A stretch of DNA of 64,000 bases from Flaccisagitta enflata (Eukaryota > Chaetognatha > Sagittoidea > Aphragmophora): contig OZ231126.1 in NCBI GenBank assembly GCA_965153355.1, positions 86,676,001-86,740,000 of the forward strand, in the 5' to 3' direction. The notes under the pieces were generated by a model. It worked only from the letters and a program-made list of their open reading frames with translations. It ran no database searches and was not told the DNA's origin. Position 1 is the stretch's first letter, and each line of letters begins with the position of its first letter. A program made the translations under genes and the position numbers. This document shows positions 11,046-21,271 of this stretch, piece after piece.

Positions 11046-11500
11046 CTAAATATCATGTACACTGTTGACCTGCCTAGAATAAAACGTCCTCTATCGATAC
11101 CAGGATTCCACTCAACCTTTCTCTGAAAGGTCCTTTCAGTACTCATTTTCAGACAAGCACAACTGTGTGCACAGACGTTTGGCGAGGACGCTAATGAAAG
11201 TTGTTTGGCCTCACTTGAGGCAAAGTCATCTTTTTATTCGTAATGAAATTCTAGACCGAAACAGTAACAGTCAGCAGTATAATAGCTGCCTGCTTGCGGT
11301 TGGGCAGGGGCAGTGATTCTAAAACAATTGATACTTTGATCAACAGCTATACAGAAAGACTAAGAGAAACAATTAGGTTGGATAAATGGCTTCTTTAGTC
11401 GCAAAGGGAGAGGCTGGGGCAGTGATGACAGGCTTAGCAAGGACTGGGCAGAACCAGTGATTCTAAAATATTCCCGACACTAAATGACAATGTAACTGAT

Positions 11501-12016
11501 TTGGGTGCTTCACATAGCAAAAGTTGGTTACTTCTTTTCACCCTCTTTACCTAATGTGGAGTGGCTAAATTTAGAACCCTTACCATTTCTATTTCATCAA
11601 AAATTGTTTATCTTTTGTTTTTTAGAAAATTGTTTTTGAGGACCTAATTTGCATAATGCAGTGCGATAAAACAATATGCTGACATTCTTTGAATTAACTT
11701 TTACAAATTTTTACTGTTCATAGAATTGTTAATCTGCCTTTTCATGAGCTCTTTCATAGCTTATATTCTTATATCTCAGTTTATTTTTACAAATATCATC
11801 ATTTTTCAAAACAAATATTTGGTTTTTTTTGTAACAATACTACATAAGATTTTGCTGAATTCAAGGAAATCTGTGGAAACTTTAGGGCCAAAACAAAAAC
11901 AGAAGATGAAAGAATTTTGATAAAATGAAAATGGTAGTCTTTATGATTTTTGCTTCTTCACATTACCTAAGTAGAGCGAAGGGATACTCCCAACTTTTGC
12001 TATGTGAAGCACCCAA
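11501..12016. mobile_element. TIR element with apparent 9-bp target duplication
   Basis: A 27-bp inverted terminal repeat starts TTGGGTGCTTCACATAGC. The flanks are GTAACTGAT (11492-11500) and GTAATTGAT (12017-12025), a 9-bp duplication with one mismatch. Inner sequence is AT-rich with no transposase. A 9-bp duplication fits Mutator-like or Merlin-like elements, but the superfamily cannot be assigned. Confidence 0.65.
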
Positions 12017-12149
12017 GTAATTGATGTACTGGTAGTTACTGGCATGTTTTAGGAAATAACTTGCCAACTGAGGCCATTATACAATTAGTCATCCGAGGAT
12101 CGCACATGGTCAGCGGAACATGATGCCCTGTAGTGGAGTGAGGGAAGGG

Positions 12150-12600
12150 AAGTTGCCCCATAGGGCTGATGTCCTGTAATACACAGGGGTGAATTTTGAG
12201 ACGTCCTGGGGCAGATTTGAATTTAGTTCAAGGAAGCAGATTTGAGGTTGGGGGGGGGCAGGCTTGAGGCTTAGAAGACAAATTTGAGGCCTGAGGACCT
12301 GATTTTAGGCCTGGAGGGTGGATTTGAGGTCTGGAGGGCTGATTTGAGGTCTTGAGGGCAGACATGAGGTCTGGAGAGCTGACCTGAGCTCTCAAGGGCT
12401 AAATTGAGGTCTGAGAGGGCTAATATGAGGGTTCAGAGGATAAAAATCAAGCCTGAGACTGCAGACTTGAGGCTCCAATAGCCAAGGGGGGGGCGGAAGG
12501 ACAGATGGACCAATGGAAGGACGAACGGACGGATGGACATCTCGAAATTCCCCCTGTGTCCTACAGGACATCGGCCCTTTGAGGCCACTGCCCAAAAGGG
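12150..12600. mobile_element. TIR element carrying a 20-bp minisatellite (copy 2)
   Basis: Left end AGGGCTGATGTCCTGTAATA then CACAGGGG; right end CCCCCTGTGTCCTACAGGAC then ATCGGCCCT is its inverted complement. The interior is a GGCTGATTTGAGGTCTGGA-type minisatellite, the reverse orientation of copy 1. The distal GGCCACTGCCC terminus is conserved with copy 1. Confidence 0.65.
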
Positions 12601-12621
12601 TAATTTGAACTAGGGAATGAT

Positions 12622-12795
12622 GATTTTTAGTTGCGGACACACGACTCAACACCTTGCAGTGTCAGTCAGTAGGTCGGTTAGTCGGTGTGTTGGTCGGTCT
12701 GTCACATTTTTGAATTTCAGGTGGTTTTCGCATTACAGTACTGCCCCTGCCTAACCGTCTGCGACTGTCTTGCTGTGTATCCAGCCTTGTTTTTG
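12622..12795 (-). mobile_element. Hairpin-ended MITE, full-length
   Basis: Reverse copy: TTTTTAGTTGCGGACACACG hairpin end, GTCAGTCAGTAGGTCGG tetranucleotide tract, GCCCCTGCC-type core, and the CTGTGTATCCAGCCTTGTT 5' end. Confidence 0.75.
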
Positions 12796-12844
12796 GTGGA
12801 TGATGCATTGATGCAATAGCATGATTCACTGAAAAACTAATGTT

Positions 12845-13520
12845 TTACGGTGTGAATGTATTTCTACAATATGCTTGCTGTTTCCCGGAAACGTATTCAG
12901 CCTTATTTACATCCATTTCGGCAGTGTTAGTTCCCAACACGTAATAAAGAATGTGATCAACACGCATAGTTTTCAATGAAGATTTGCACGATCTTTCCGT
13001 CTTTACATCAATTTTTCTTGTTTTTGTTCGTTTTGGAACCTGAGAGACGATGATCGATGAAAACAAGTATCATATTTGCACTTATATGCAGAAACACATA
13101 CAAACACGCGCACACTCAAACACACACACACACAACCGCGCGCACCTGAGTGGAAAAAATGCGTTCGTACAATTCTTGGATCATGCGTTACAGACCCACA
13201 GATGGACTGAGCGACCTATGAACAGACAGATAGACAAAAGCTTTCATAGATTACACGGGTTACCCAAGTCGCGTGCGGGTGGGAAGGGGCAGTGATGAAA
13301 TAGACCAGCTAGGCAGTTGGGCAGGAGCTGTAACCCCAAAACCACCCGTAAACGCCAAAAAAGCGAAGTGTTACCGACCGACAGGCGGACCGACGGACAG
13401 AGCGGGTTGTAGAGTCGCGTACACGCGACTAGAAATAGATATGATAATGAAGAAAGATGTAGATATAGATCTGAATAATTATAAGACTTGTTAGTTTTTT
13501 ACAAGACACTCATGCAAGCT

Positions 13521-13599
<79 letters not shown>

Positions 13600-13684
13600 G
13601 CGCGCGCAAAGAATGAAGAAAGATGTAAATATAGATCTGAATAATTATAAGACTTGTTAGTTTTTTACAAGACACTCATGCAAG

Positions 13685-13779
<95 letters not shown>

Positions 13780-13897
13780 GCACACACAGACACACTCACA
13801 GACTTACCTGACATCGCCAAACTCCGCTGATGCTGTCTTTATTGCTTGTGTCTTGCCGCCAGACGTGCCTAACTGTAATCGCCGAATCATGTATGTA
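12845..13897 (-). CDS. Unrecognised gene, last two exons
   Basis: Minus-strand exons are 13897-13808 (30 codons) and 13039-12845 (64 codons plus TAA). The donor CAG|GTAAGT and the acceptor CTCTCTCAG are good, and the phase-0/phase-0 join is open across both. The joined C-terminus reads ...VWRQDTSNKDSISGVWRCQ | VPKRTKTRKIDV... and ends CRNTFTP. Composition is ordinary coding (mixed charge, Trp, Cys), unlike the simple repeats around it. The upstream acceptor (TTGATTACAG) is fair and no convincing earlier exon is fixed. The 768-bp intron holds a hairpin-ended MITE and two CA arrays. No domain recognised. Confidence is limited because no start codon or homology supports it. Confidence 0.45.
13245..13436 (+). 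mobile_element. Hairpin-ended MITE, full-length
   Basis: 5' AGTCGCGTGCGGGTGGGAAG, a GACC-type tetranucleotide tract near 13,375-13,395, and the 3' hairpin AGTCGCGTACACGCGACT with a perfect 8-bp stem. The 5' end and the 3' arm are complementary. It lies in the intron of the 12.8-13.9 kb gene. Confidence 0.85.
13447..13790 (+). repeat. 166-bp tandem duplication containing (CA)n arrays
   Basis: The block starting ATGAAGAAAGATGTA occurs at 13,447 and again at 13,613. Each copy ends in GCAAGCTC followed by a CA array (about 37 and about 45 repeats). The microsatellite was duplicated along with its flank. Confidence 0.85.
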
Positions 13898-13952
13898 CTG
13901 TAATCAATGAAAAAGGATCAATTGACCTCCGCAAGCCTTTGTTCACACACAG

Positions 13953-13955
<3 letters not shown>

Positions 13956-14027
<72 letters not shown>

Positions 14028-14030
14028 CAC
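13956..14030 (+). repeat. (GT)n microsatellite
   Basis: About 36 GT dinucleotides with one TT interruption. Confidence 0.95.
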
Positions 14031-14039
14031 TGTGCATCG

Positions 14040-14455
14040 TCATCTCATCATTGTCACATTGGTTGTCGCATCATCGTCATCGTTATCATCATCTTCATCA
14101 TCATCATCATCATCATCAAAATCATCATTGTGATCATGATAGGCACTGCACAAGCTTGTCAAGCTATATGCAACGTCGAACTGTTAATTTCTGCATCATC
14201 ATCATCATCATCATCACCATCATCAACCTCATCGTCATCATCATCTTTGTCATTGTTTTCGTCGTCGTTTTAGTCGTCGTCATGATCGTCGTTGTTGTCA
14301 TTGTCATCATCATCATCCCGACTGTACCGAGCCATTCAGAGGACACTGTTTCACGGCAGAGCTCTGTGGTCGCCGATTGACATAAGATCCGCTTCCCTAG
14401 CTCGAGCTTTGCTTCCAATGCCTTTTTTGCTAGGTATTGATGCGAGATGGGCCTG
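14040..14455 (-). repeat. SINE-like unit ending in a (GAT)n tail (copy A)
   Basis: On the minus strand a unique-looking block (ATTGGAAGCAAA near 14,420, CTGCCGTGAAACAGT near 14,350) runs into a long GAT/GTCGTC trinucleotide tail. A similar block followed by the same tail type occurs at 15,480-15,760. Shared flank plus shared tail suggests a dispersed element. The block also has short open frames, so decayed exons cannot be excluded. Confidence 0.4.
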
Positions 14456-14504
14456 CAGTTCCCTATCAAAAAATAATTACATTATCGATAAGGGAGGATT
14501 TCTT

Positions 14505-14637
14505 TGTCTCTGTCTTTGTCTCTATCGCTGTCTCTATCTCTGTCTTCATCTCTTACTCTGTCTCTATCTCTGTCTCTCTTTCTGTCCCTATTTCTGTCTC
14601 TGATTCTATCTCTGTGTCCATCTGTCTGTATTTATCC

Positions 14638-14703
<66 letters not shown>
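14505..14703 (+). repeat. CTCTATCTCTGT / (CT)n simple repeat
   Basis: A 12-bp imperfect unit followed by a pure CT array from about 14,649. Confidence 0.9.
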
Positions 14704-14707
<4 letters not shown>

Positions 14708-14715
14708 ACTCTCTC

Positions 14716-14945
14716 ACGACTGGTTGCGGACACGCAACTCTATATGAGGCTTTGTCCGTCCGTCGGTCGGTCTGTCGGTCGGTCGGTCTGTCGGTCATGG
14801 TGATCGAGTTGATAATGAGCGTTTTTGATACTTTCTTTGTATGTTTGAGTGTTGGACGTGGGTTGGATTGTGGATGGGGGTTTGATGCCCCTGCCCACCC
14901 GTCCGCAACAATATTGTGACCCCGCGTCACTTGTTATCAATAGGT
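14716..14945 (-). mobile_element. Hairpin-ended MITE, GTTGCGGAC dialect with variant 5' flank
   Basis: In reverse: a GTTGCGGACACGCAACTC hairpin, GGTC/GGTCTGTC tetranucleotides, and the 5' end CCCACCCGTCCGCAACA. The outer 5' flank is a GTGACCCCGCGTCACTTGTT-like block instead of the usual CGGCCTTGTT. The same variant flank occurs at 37,095-37,150 and 61,745-61,860. Confidence 0.75.
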
Positions 14946-15100
14946 TGATGACAACGGCGACGATTGACGATTAGGCGCAAAACGGTCCGCCCAGACCTAG
15001 CCCTTGCTCAGGTTACCATTGCGTCCTCCCCCCTCCGCATCGATATAATTTCCCTTTGTTTTTTACCTGCACCTGCATCCATCTTTCTTGACTTGTCTTA

Positions 15101-15159
15101 TCATCTGCGTCTCGCCATGTTCATCTCCCTGATGTCGATGTCATCAATGCTGAAGTCAC
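15101..15159 (-). CDS. Candidate terminal exon, unrecognised
   Basis: After a strong acceptor (TTTGAGCAG) the minus strand encodes GDFSIDDIDIREMNMARRR and a TGA. The peptide is acidic then basic and coding-like. No upstream partner exon was found. It could be a chance frame. Confidence 0.25.
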
Positions 15160-15257
15160 CTGCTCAAAGGAAGCAAAAAACAAGGCTGCATACACAAACC
15201 CCAGTCAGGAACGAGTAGCCAGGGGTAGTATAGAAAAAAAATGCTTCCATTTTGAAA

Positions 15258-15450
15258 CAAGGCCGGATACACGGCTACCCTAATCGCGTGCGGGTGGGCA
15301 GGGGCAGTGATGGAGAAGGTCACTAAAGCATTTGCGCAGGAGCAGTAAGCTCAAAACACAAAAAAAACGCCAAAAGGTATAATGGGGACCAACCACCGAC
15401 TGACTGACCGATCAACCGATGGACGGATGGACAAGTAGCATGTGATTAAA
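15258..15450 (+). mobile_element. Hairpin-ended MITE, degenerate 3' end
   Basis: The CAAGGCCGGATACACGGCTA 5' flank, TCGCGTGCGGGTGGGCAGG core and GACC/GACT tract are clear. The terminal hairpin is decayed (GTAGCATGTGATTAAAA). Confidence 0.75.
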
Positions 15451-15479
15451 AGAGTCACAGACCAACCTGCCGACTGGCC

Positions 15480-15549
15480 GACTGACACAGCAAGTTATCA
15501 TCATGAACATGATTGTCATCATCAACATTGTCATCATCATCATCATCAA

Positions 15550-15586
<37 letters not shown>

Positions 15587-15760
15587 GTCGTCGTTGTCGT
15601 CATCATAATCATCATCATCATCATCATAATCATCACGAGGTCACTGAGTTACATAGTATTACTGTTTCAGAGCAGCCCTGATGTGACTCTTCGTAGGTTT
15701 TGCTTCCAATCACGCCGGCGCCTGTCTTAATCTCGAGCACTCACTTAGTCGCCTGTATGC
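15480..15760 (-). repeat. SINE-like unit ending in a (GAT)n tail (copy B)
   Basis: Minus strand: ATTGGAAGCAAA near 15,705, GCTGCTCTGAAACAGT near 15,670, then a GAT/GTC trinucleotide array to about 15,500. Compare copy A at 14,040-14,455. Confidence 0.4.
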
Positions 15761-15771
15761 AGAACATTAAA

Positions 15772-15895
15772 ACAAGGCCAAGTGAAGGCCAATAAGTGCG
15801 CCTCGCTTGATTAAGATTTTGTGAATGAACGTTTTTGATGAATGAATGAATGTATGAATGAATGAATGAATGAATGAATGATTGAATGAATGAAT
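15772..15895 (+). repeat. Retroelement 3' end with (AATG)n tail
   Basis: AGTGCGCCTCGCTTGATTAA followed by GAATGAACG and a run of AATG repeats. The same GTGCGCCTCGCTTAATAAAG end occurs at 21,050-21,077. Tetranucleotide tails after a conserved 3' end are usual for several LINE and SINE families. Confidence 0.5.
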
Positions 15896-15974
15896 ATGAC
15901 TGTGATGAGGCATGAAAGGTGATAGGAATGAAGAAATACGTCAGAATCAGCCGTTTTGCGCATTTCAAACGTTT

Positions 15975-16287
15975 GCGTGACCGACCAACCAACCGACCAA
16001 CCAACCGACCGACCGACGGACATGACCTCTTATAGAAGTGCGAGGACTGTCTCTATCTCTGTCTTTATCTCCGTCTTTATCTCCGTCTCTATCTCTGTCT
16101 CTTTCTCTGTCTCTATCTCTGTCTCTATCTGTCTCTATCTGTCTCTATCTTTGTCTCTATCTCTGTCTCTATCTCTGTCTCAATCTCTGTCTCAATCTCT
16201 GTCTCAATCTCTGTCTCTATCTTTGTCTCTCTCTTAGTCTCTATCTTTGACTCTCTCTTTATCTCTGTCTCTATCTCTGTCTCTATT

Positions 16288-16322
<35 letters not shown>

Positions 16323-16325
16323 TTC
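15975..16325 (+). repeat. MITE tetranucleotide fragment joined to CTCTATCTCTGT repeats
   Basis: GACC/AACC tract and CTCTTATAGAAGTGCG at 15,975-16,045 are from a hairpin-ended MITE. From 16,047 a 12-bp CTCTATCTCTGT array runs to 16,320 and replaces its end. Confidence 0.7.
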
Positions 16326-16375
16326 CAGACATTGTTTGTTCAATTGTTTGCTCAAGTGTTCGTTTGTTTGTCTGT

Positions 16376-17027
16376 CTATCCATAGATTTGTTCATGCCTT
16401 CGTTGTATTAGTCGACAATGCATGTCAGTTATCCTCACATTTTTGCGTAAAGAACCTGTTTGAGACGTGGATGTGCAAAAGTTAAGGTGATTGTTTCCAG
16501 CAACAGAAACCAACTTCGCGTATTGCATAAAAAGAAAAAGAATGAAAAAAATGAAATAAATTCTGGATTGGCTCTTGAATATCCAATCGTTGTTTCTTCT
16601 CAGCATCAAGAATTTCTATAACAACTTTCTTTGCAGGGTTAGCAGCTTAGAACTTACATCATATTTGATAGTGACAGGGGCACTCATCAGTTCTTACTCA
16701 CTGAATCGGGTAACATTAAGGTCACCCGTGAAAAGCTCTAGTCATAAATATTTCTACTCAGCTTGAAGTGGCAAACATAATTAAATAATAAAATTTTTTT
16801 GTTAATTACATGTCCACTTCATATTAATATACATGTGATGGTAAACACAAAAAAAATATAAAAAAAAATTGACCAGTTTTTTTTGTACTACAGCAACAGC
16901 AACAGCAACAGCGCATGTCATGGTTAAATTCTACATGTTTTAGTGTCCCTAGATCATTCACTAAAAGAAGCATTTTTCATTGCGCTTAAGTGGGCACCAT
17001 TAACTTTGATATTTTCCTTGAACTAGC
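16376..17027. other. Non-coding stretch, nothing firm
   Basis: Short open frames exist on both strands (minus around 16,400-16,540; plus 16,640-16,766) with possible splice acceptors, but nothing joins into a gene. Confidence 0.35.
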
Positions 17028-17196
17028 CCTTTTTAGTCGCGGACGAGCGACTCTATAACAGGCTTTGTCCGTCCGTCTGTCCGTCCGTCCATCCGTTGGT
17101 CCGTCGGTGAGCACGAGTTGAAATGTGGGAAAACGCGCATTTCCGCCCCTGCCCACCTGTCCGCGACTGGTATTGGCTGTGTATCCGGCCTTGTTG
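17028..17196 (-). mobile_element. Hairpin-ended MITE, GTCGCGGAC dialect
   Basis: In reverse: AGTCGCGGACGAGCGACT terminal hairpin, CTTTGTCCGTCCGTCTGTCC tract, ACTCG..GAAATGTGGGAAAACG core, and the 5' end CCACCTGTCCGCGACT. The 5' and 3' ends are complementary over 10 bp (AGTCGCGGAC). Confidence 0.85.
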
Positions 17197-17289
17197 AAAA
17201 CCACGCCTGAATTTTGAAACTGGATTTTTTGTTTTTTTAAGCCAAAAAATGAAAAAGCCACCAAATCTTTTAATTTTTTTTTTGCTTTT

Positions 17290-17700
17290 TAGGTCAATTA
17301 GGATATAGTCAATGTTTGAAAACAGTTTCAGACTTATAACTCAAAAAAAACAAATTTTACCCCAAAATTGAAACAGCCCTTTTTTGAAAATAGGCCTGGA
17401 CTTCAAACAGCAATATCTCCGCTTCTACTGAACCGATTTTGCTGAAATTTTGCATGCAAGTAGAAAAAAGGCATATTTTTTTTCACCTAAAATTTCATAA
17501 CGATCGGTCAATTCGTTTGGCGTCAGCGTCACTTCAAAGTGTTTTTTGGGTGAAAAAACGCGTTTTTGAGAGGGGTTCACTAAAAAATCAAACGTGTACC
17601 CCTTCTAGTCTTGTTCAGTACGAAAAACTGACCCCGTATGTAAATTTTCAGGCTTTGCTCCAAAGTCGCCAAGATCTGTGCTTTTATTCCTTTTAGAGAC
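17290..17700. repeat. Dispersed repeat (inverse of 9.48-10.14 kb)
   Basis: Carries TTTTGCTGAAATTTTGCATG and GGCGTCAGCGTCACTTCAAA, both found inverted near 9,480-9,570. It adjoins a hairpin-ended MITE, as does the 9.4-kb copy, so the two may have been copied together. Confidence 0.6.
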
Positions 17701-17779
17701 TGGACAATTCAAAACGCGTTTGTGTCTTAGAGTAGAAACACATCCCATGTGCGATCCTTGGATGACTAGTTCTTCTCCT

Positions 17780-18110
17780 CCATATGTCCGCCCCCAGGCT
17801 CAAATCCCATCGTTGATGCTCAAATCCCAGCCTTGAGGTTCATACCCCAGCCTTGAGGCTCAAACCCCAGCCTTGAGGCTCAAACTACAGCCTTGAGGCT
17901 CAAACCCCAGCCTCGAGGCTCAAATGCCAGTCTCAAGGCTCAAATGCTAGTCTCAAAACTCAAATGCCAGCTTCTAAGCTCAAATTACAGCCTTGAGGCT
18001 CAGATCCTAGCCTCACAGCTCAAATCACAAATTTGAGGCTCAAATGCCAGCCTCATGGCTCAAATGCCAGCCTCAAGGCTCAAATGCTTGCCAGGTCAAA
18101 ATCCCAGTTG
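17780..18110 (+). repeat. 20-bp minisatellite CAGCCTTGAGGCTCAAACCC
   Basis: About 16 diverged units, just left of the TIR minisatellite element at 18,133 and of the same CTCAAA style, but outside its recognisable TIRs. Confidence 0.75.
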
Positions 18111-18132
18111 ACCATCCAACGCTTTTGCCATT

Positions 18133-18690
18133 ATTACTGAAGGGGACGAAGTCCTGTAGGACACAGGGTGACTTTTGTTTGACCCTCCATCCATTCGTCC
18201 ATCCCCCCTTAATCTGGCATCCTCACAACTGAGGTCTCTCAGGCCTCAGATCAGCCCTTGTAGGCCTCAAATCAGCCCTTGTAGGCCTCAAATCAGCCCT
18301 CTCAGGCCTCAAATCAGTCATCTAAGCCTAAATTTAGCCATCTCTTGCTTGGAATCAGTCCATCCCCCCCCCCCCCCGACAGTCTTCCCATGCCTGAAAT
18401 CTGCCCTCCCAGGCCTGAAATCTGCCCTCTCAAGCCTGAAATCTGCCCTCTCAAGCCTGAAATCTGCCCTCTCAAGCCTGAAATCTGCCCTCCAAGCCCT
18501 AATCTTCCCTCTCAGTCCTGAAACCTATCTTCCAAAGCCTAAATTCAGCCCTCTCAGGCTTCAATTTAGCCTTCGGCCTTCAATCTGCCCTTGTAGGCTT
18601 CAAATTAGCCATCTCAGGCCTCAAATGGGCGGAAGAACAAAAGTCCCCCTGTGTTTTATGAGACTTTGTTCCCTTCGGGACCGCTGCTCT
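18133..18690. mobile_element. TIR element carrying a 20-bp minisatellite (copy 3)
   Basis: Left GACGAAGTCCTGTAGGACAC then AGGGTGACTTTT; right AAAAGTCCCCCTGTGTTTTA then TGAGACTTTGTTCCC is the inverted complement. The interior holds CTCAGGCCTCAAATCAGCCC and CTCAAGCCTGAAATCTGCCC units in two blocks around a poly-C run at 18,364-18,378. Confidence 0.65.
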
Positions 18691-18699
18691 GCTTCCTCT

Positions 18700-19505
18700 C
18701 AGCCTAATTCACAATCATGCAAAGTAGGGCAACGGGTTTCGCTGACCACATATTGCCCTTGGGCGACCTGTTTTATGTTTTTGCGATCTTTAACACCTCT
18801 CACATAATTAAGAACTAGCAAAATGATCAGAATTGATAGGAATAATGCATTCAGTGGGCTACGATTTTACACAGAGGGAGCTAAGGTATAGTATTTTCGC
18901 AAACCGAGACAAAATTGTGTATCCGGGAAAGTGCATGGCTCACAGAAGGTGTTATGCCAAAAATGCAGCGTACGATTTTGACTGATTTTGACTTGGAAAT
19001 TTTTGACGAGGAGACACCATAACCCTCCTTAAATTTTTCAATGAAAATTGAAAAATGCAAGAAAACATCAGTTTTCGGGTGCTTGTATCACTAAAGGCGT
19101 GTTTCTGGTGACCGTCAAAAACGCGTTTCTCCCCGTGAAACGTGTTCACAGCGTGATCACTCAGTGAGGAATTTCAACTGTCCCAAAAGGGTGTGAGCAA
19201 AGTGAGTGAGCAAGCCAGTGAATGGAGCTAGTGTAGCGAAGCGTAGTGAGTGAGCAGAGTGAGCGGTGCAAGCGATTTAATGTAGCAAGCGAAAAAGTGG
19301 CCCGTTAAAAACGCGATTGTCTCTGACTAGAAACACCCCTTAAGTCACGAACAGACAAAAATGTGTCAACAGTACCTAGATACAGTCGATGACAGCTGCA
19401 AAAAGTAACGACACCCGTTGTCAAAAAGAATGGTTCTAGCAAGAAAGAAGGAGCTAAACTACACCTAAAATTTGCATGAGACCATTTGATGAAGCTATTT
19501 GCAGC
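18700..19505. other. Non-coding stretch with a GTGAGTGAGC-rich part
   Basis: 19,190-19,300 is an irregular repeat of GTGAGTGAGC/GTAGCGAAGC type. The rest shows nothing definable. Confidence 0.4.
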
Positions 19506-19510
19506 TTTTA

Positions 19511-20034
19511 CAGTCAGTGGACAAAACAAAATAGGTAGAGATCTCACTCTGTCGGTTTAGATCCAACCCACTGTTATCAAACAGCAGGCTGTAAACAACA
19601 ACTGGTTATAAAAACTACAGCTGGCAGTCATCTTACAAAGTTGGCAAAAATCCAACCTAAATAGATTAGAACGTGACTAGCGTATTCATAACCTGATGAA
19701 ATTCTGAGAAGTTTGACATGTCACACTTAACACTTTTTATAAGAAATAATCTTTTAACGTCGTATTATAACTTTATTAAACATTGATAAGAATTTTTTAT
19801 TTTCATATAAAAGTAAATGTTGTAACATATCAAACTTGTCAGAATTTCACCAGGATTATGAATTTGCAGGTCTTATTCTATTTGGTGAAACTTGGATTAT
19901 TGCCAACTTTGTAGCATGACAGCCGGCTGTAATTTTCACAATCAGTTGTTGTTTACAGTCTGCTGTTTGATAACAGTAGGTTGGATCAAAGCCAACAGAG
20001 TGAGCTCTTTACCTATTTTGTTTTGTCCACTGTT
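19511..20034. mobile_element. Long-TIR palindromic MITE, Tc1/mariner-like ends
   Basis: Arms of roughly 230 bp pair across a short AT-rich centre. The outer end is CAGTCAGTGGACAAAAC on the left and GTTTTGTCCACTG on the right, with TA at 19509-19510 and a TA near 20,035. Inner arms pair through CCAACCCACTGTTATCAAAC and GTTTGATAACAGTAGGTTGG. No coding capacity. Confidence 0.7.
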
Positions 20035-20321
20035 TAGTTGACATGATATGGACTTTTTTTGCGGAACCCTCTTGGAAATAACATGCTTTATCAATCATTA
20101 ACCTGGACTCCTCTTTTGGACTTAAAAACGTAATTGGACTTAAAAACGTAATTATAGAAAAGTTCTGATCCCAGTTCGCCCAATTTTGTTGTGAGGTGTT
20201 ATCTTGGCGGAAAAAAATCTTCCGTTCTAAATAGTTTCGAAGAACTACGGCTGCTAAACAAATAAAGCTACAGACCTCAAGTTGGTGTCCTTTAAAGAGT
20301 TGTCTCCACTCTTTCAATTAC

Positions 20322-20550
20322 CAGTAATGGCGGCTGTCGCCGTGAGGAAAAAAGTCATAAGCATTGGTCACTTAGCACCAAGTTTTTTTTCTTCAGTCAT
20401 TGCAATTTTTTTTGTTTATAATATCAAGTCATGGCTATTGTATGAATTGATTGCCCTGAAAATTATAGAAAAATAAAACAGAGCAAAATGAGCTAGATGA
20501 GCTAAACTACTCAAAATCACTCATCCTGATGACCAGCTATGCTCACTGTA
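20322..20550 (+). repeat. Dispersed repeat with conserved TAATGGCGGCTGTCGCCG terminus
   Basis: Begins CCAGTAATGGCGGCTGTCGC and continues through GTCATAAGCATTGGTCAC to a GAGCTAGATGAGCTAAA part. Inverted copies end at 26,507 and 27,316, and a short one is at 28,046. The first 50 bp are far better conserved than the rest. Confidence 0.65.
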
Positions 20551-20560
20551 GTGATGTGGA

Positions 20561-21271
20561 CAGTGGGTGGCATGTCACATATAGTAAACTTTTTGTAGAC
20601 GAAAACTTTTCGTCCACAAAACATTTCAGTCGACTCGAGACGATTATTCTCTGAGCATTTCTGATCTATATTTAATCATTACTGATGTCAAACAAAACTT
20701 TTGTCACGGAGAGTGATGGTTGAGATTGAATAGAATTAGCGAAGTACTGAGTTGAATTACTAACGACCGTAAGTTGAGTTTTAACAAGGCTGGATACACG
20801 GCCAATAAGTAGTCGCAGGTGGTTGGGCAGGGGCAGTAATGTGGGTGAGCAGGGGCAGTATGGGAGAAGGCGGTGCTGAAATGTGGTCGTAACGCTTCTA
20901 AATCAGCATTTCAGCCAATCTCTCGTCATCCAAAATTTCGTGTTACCAACCTTCCTATGGACACAGCCAGCGACTAAGAATAAAACATAAGACTGTTTGA
21001 ACATTGATTGAGATAACACGGCCAAGTTGTAGCCAAGGAGTGCGCCTCGCTTAATAAAGAATTTTGAATGAACGACCGTACTAGATGTCGCGTTGTGTTA
21101 CCAAGGCAACATAAAAGCAAACATAAGCGGGAGAGAGGTTGCACTAAGATTTGTGGTTTACCGATGGTAAAAAGTCTCGAGTCGATTGAAGACTTTTAAT
21201 GACAAAATCTTTTTGTCCACAAAAAGTTTTCGTCTACGAAAAGTTTTCTGTATGTGGCATGCCACCCACTG
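20561..21271. mobile_element. TIR element with 4-bp TGGA duplication
   Basis: CAGTGGGTGGCATG at the left pairs with CATGCCACCCACTG at the right, and inner sequences pair through CTTTTTGTAGACGAAAACTT. The flanks are TGGA at 20557-20560 and 21272-21275. The interior contains a decayed hairpin-ended MITE and a retroelement 3' end. No transposase. Confidence 0.65.
20788..20985 (+). mobile_element. Hairpin-ended MITE, degenerate, nested
   Basis: CAAGGCTGGATACACGGCC start, GGTTGGGCAGGGGCAGTAAT core and GCGACTAAGA end. The tetranucleotide tract is reduced. It sits inside the TGGA-flanked TIR element. Confidence 0.6.

Noticed and set aside
13907-14380. 157-residue frame with Cys-Val and His/Ile runs
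   Set aside because: GT and ATC microsatellite translation, no splice context.
14437-14930. Ser/Leu/Val-rich and Arg/Glu-rich frames of up to 160 residues
   Set aside because: They translate CT/GA microsatellites and a MITE. The same holds for frames at 16.0, 35.2, 43.8, 52.5-53.9, 57.0 and 58.4 kb.
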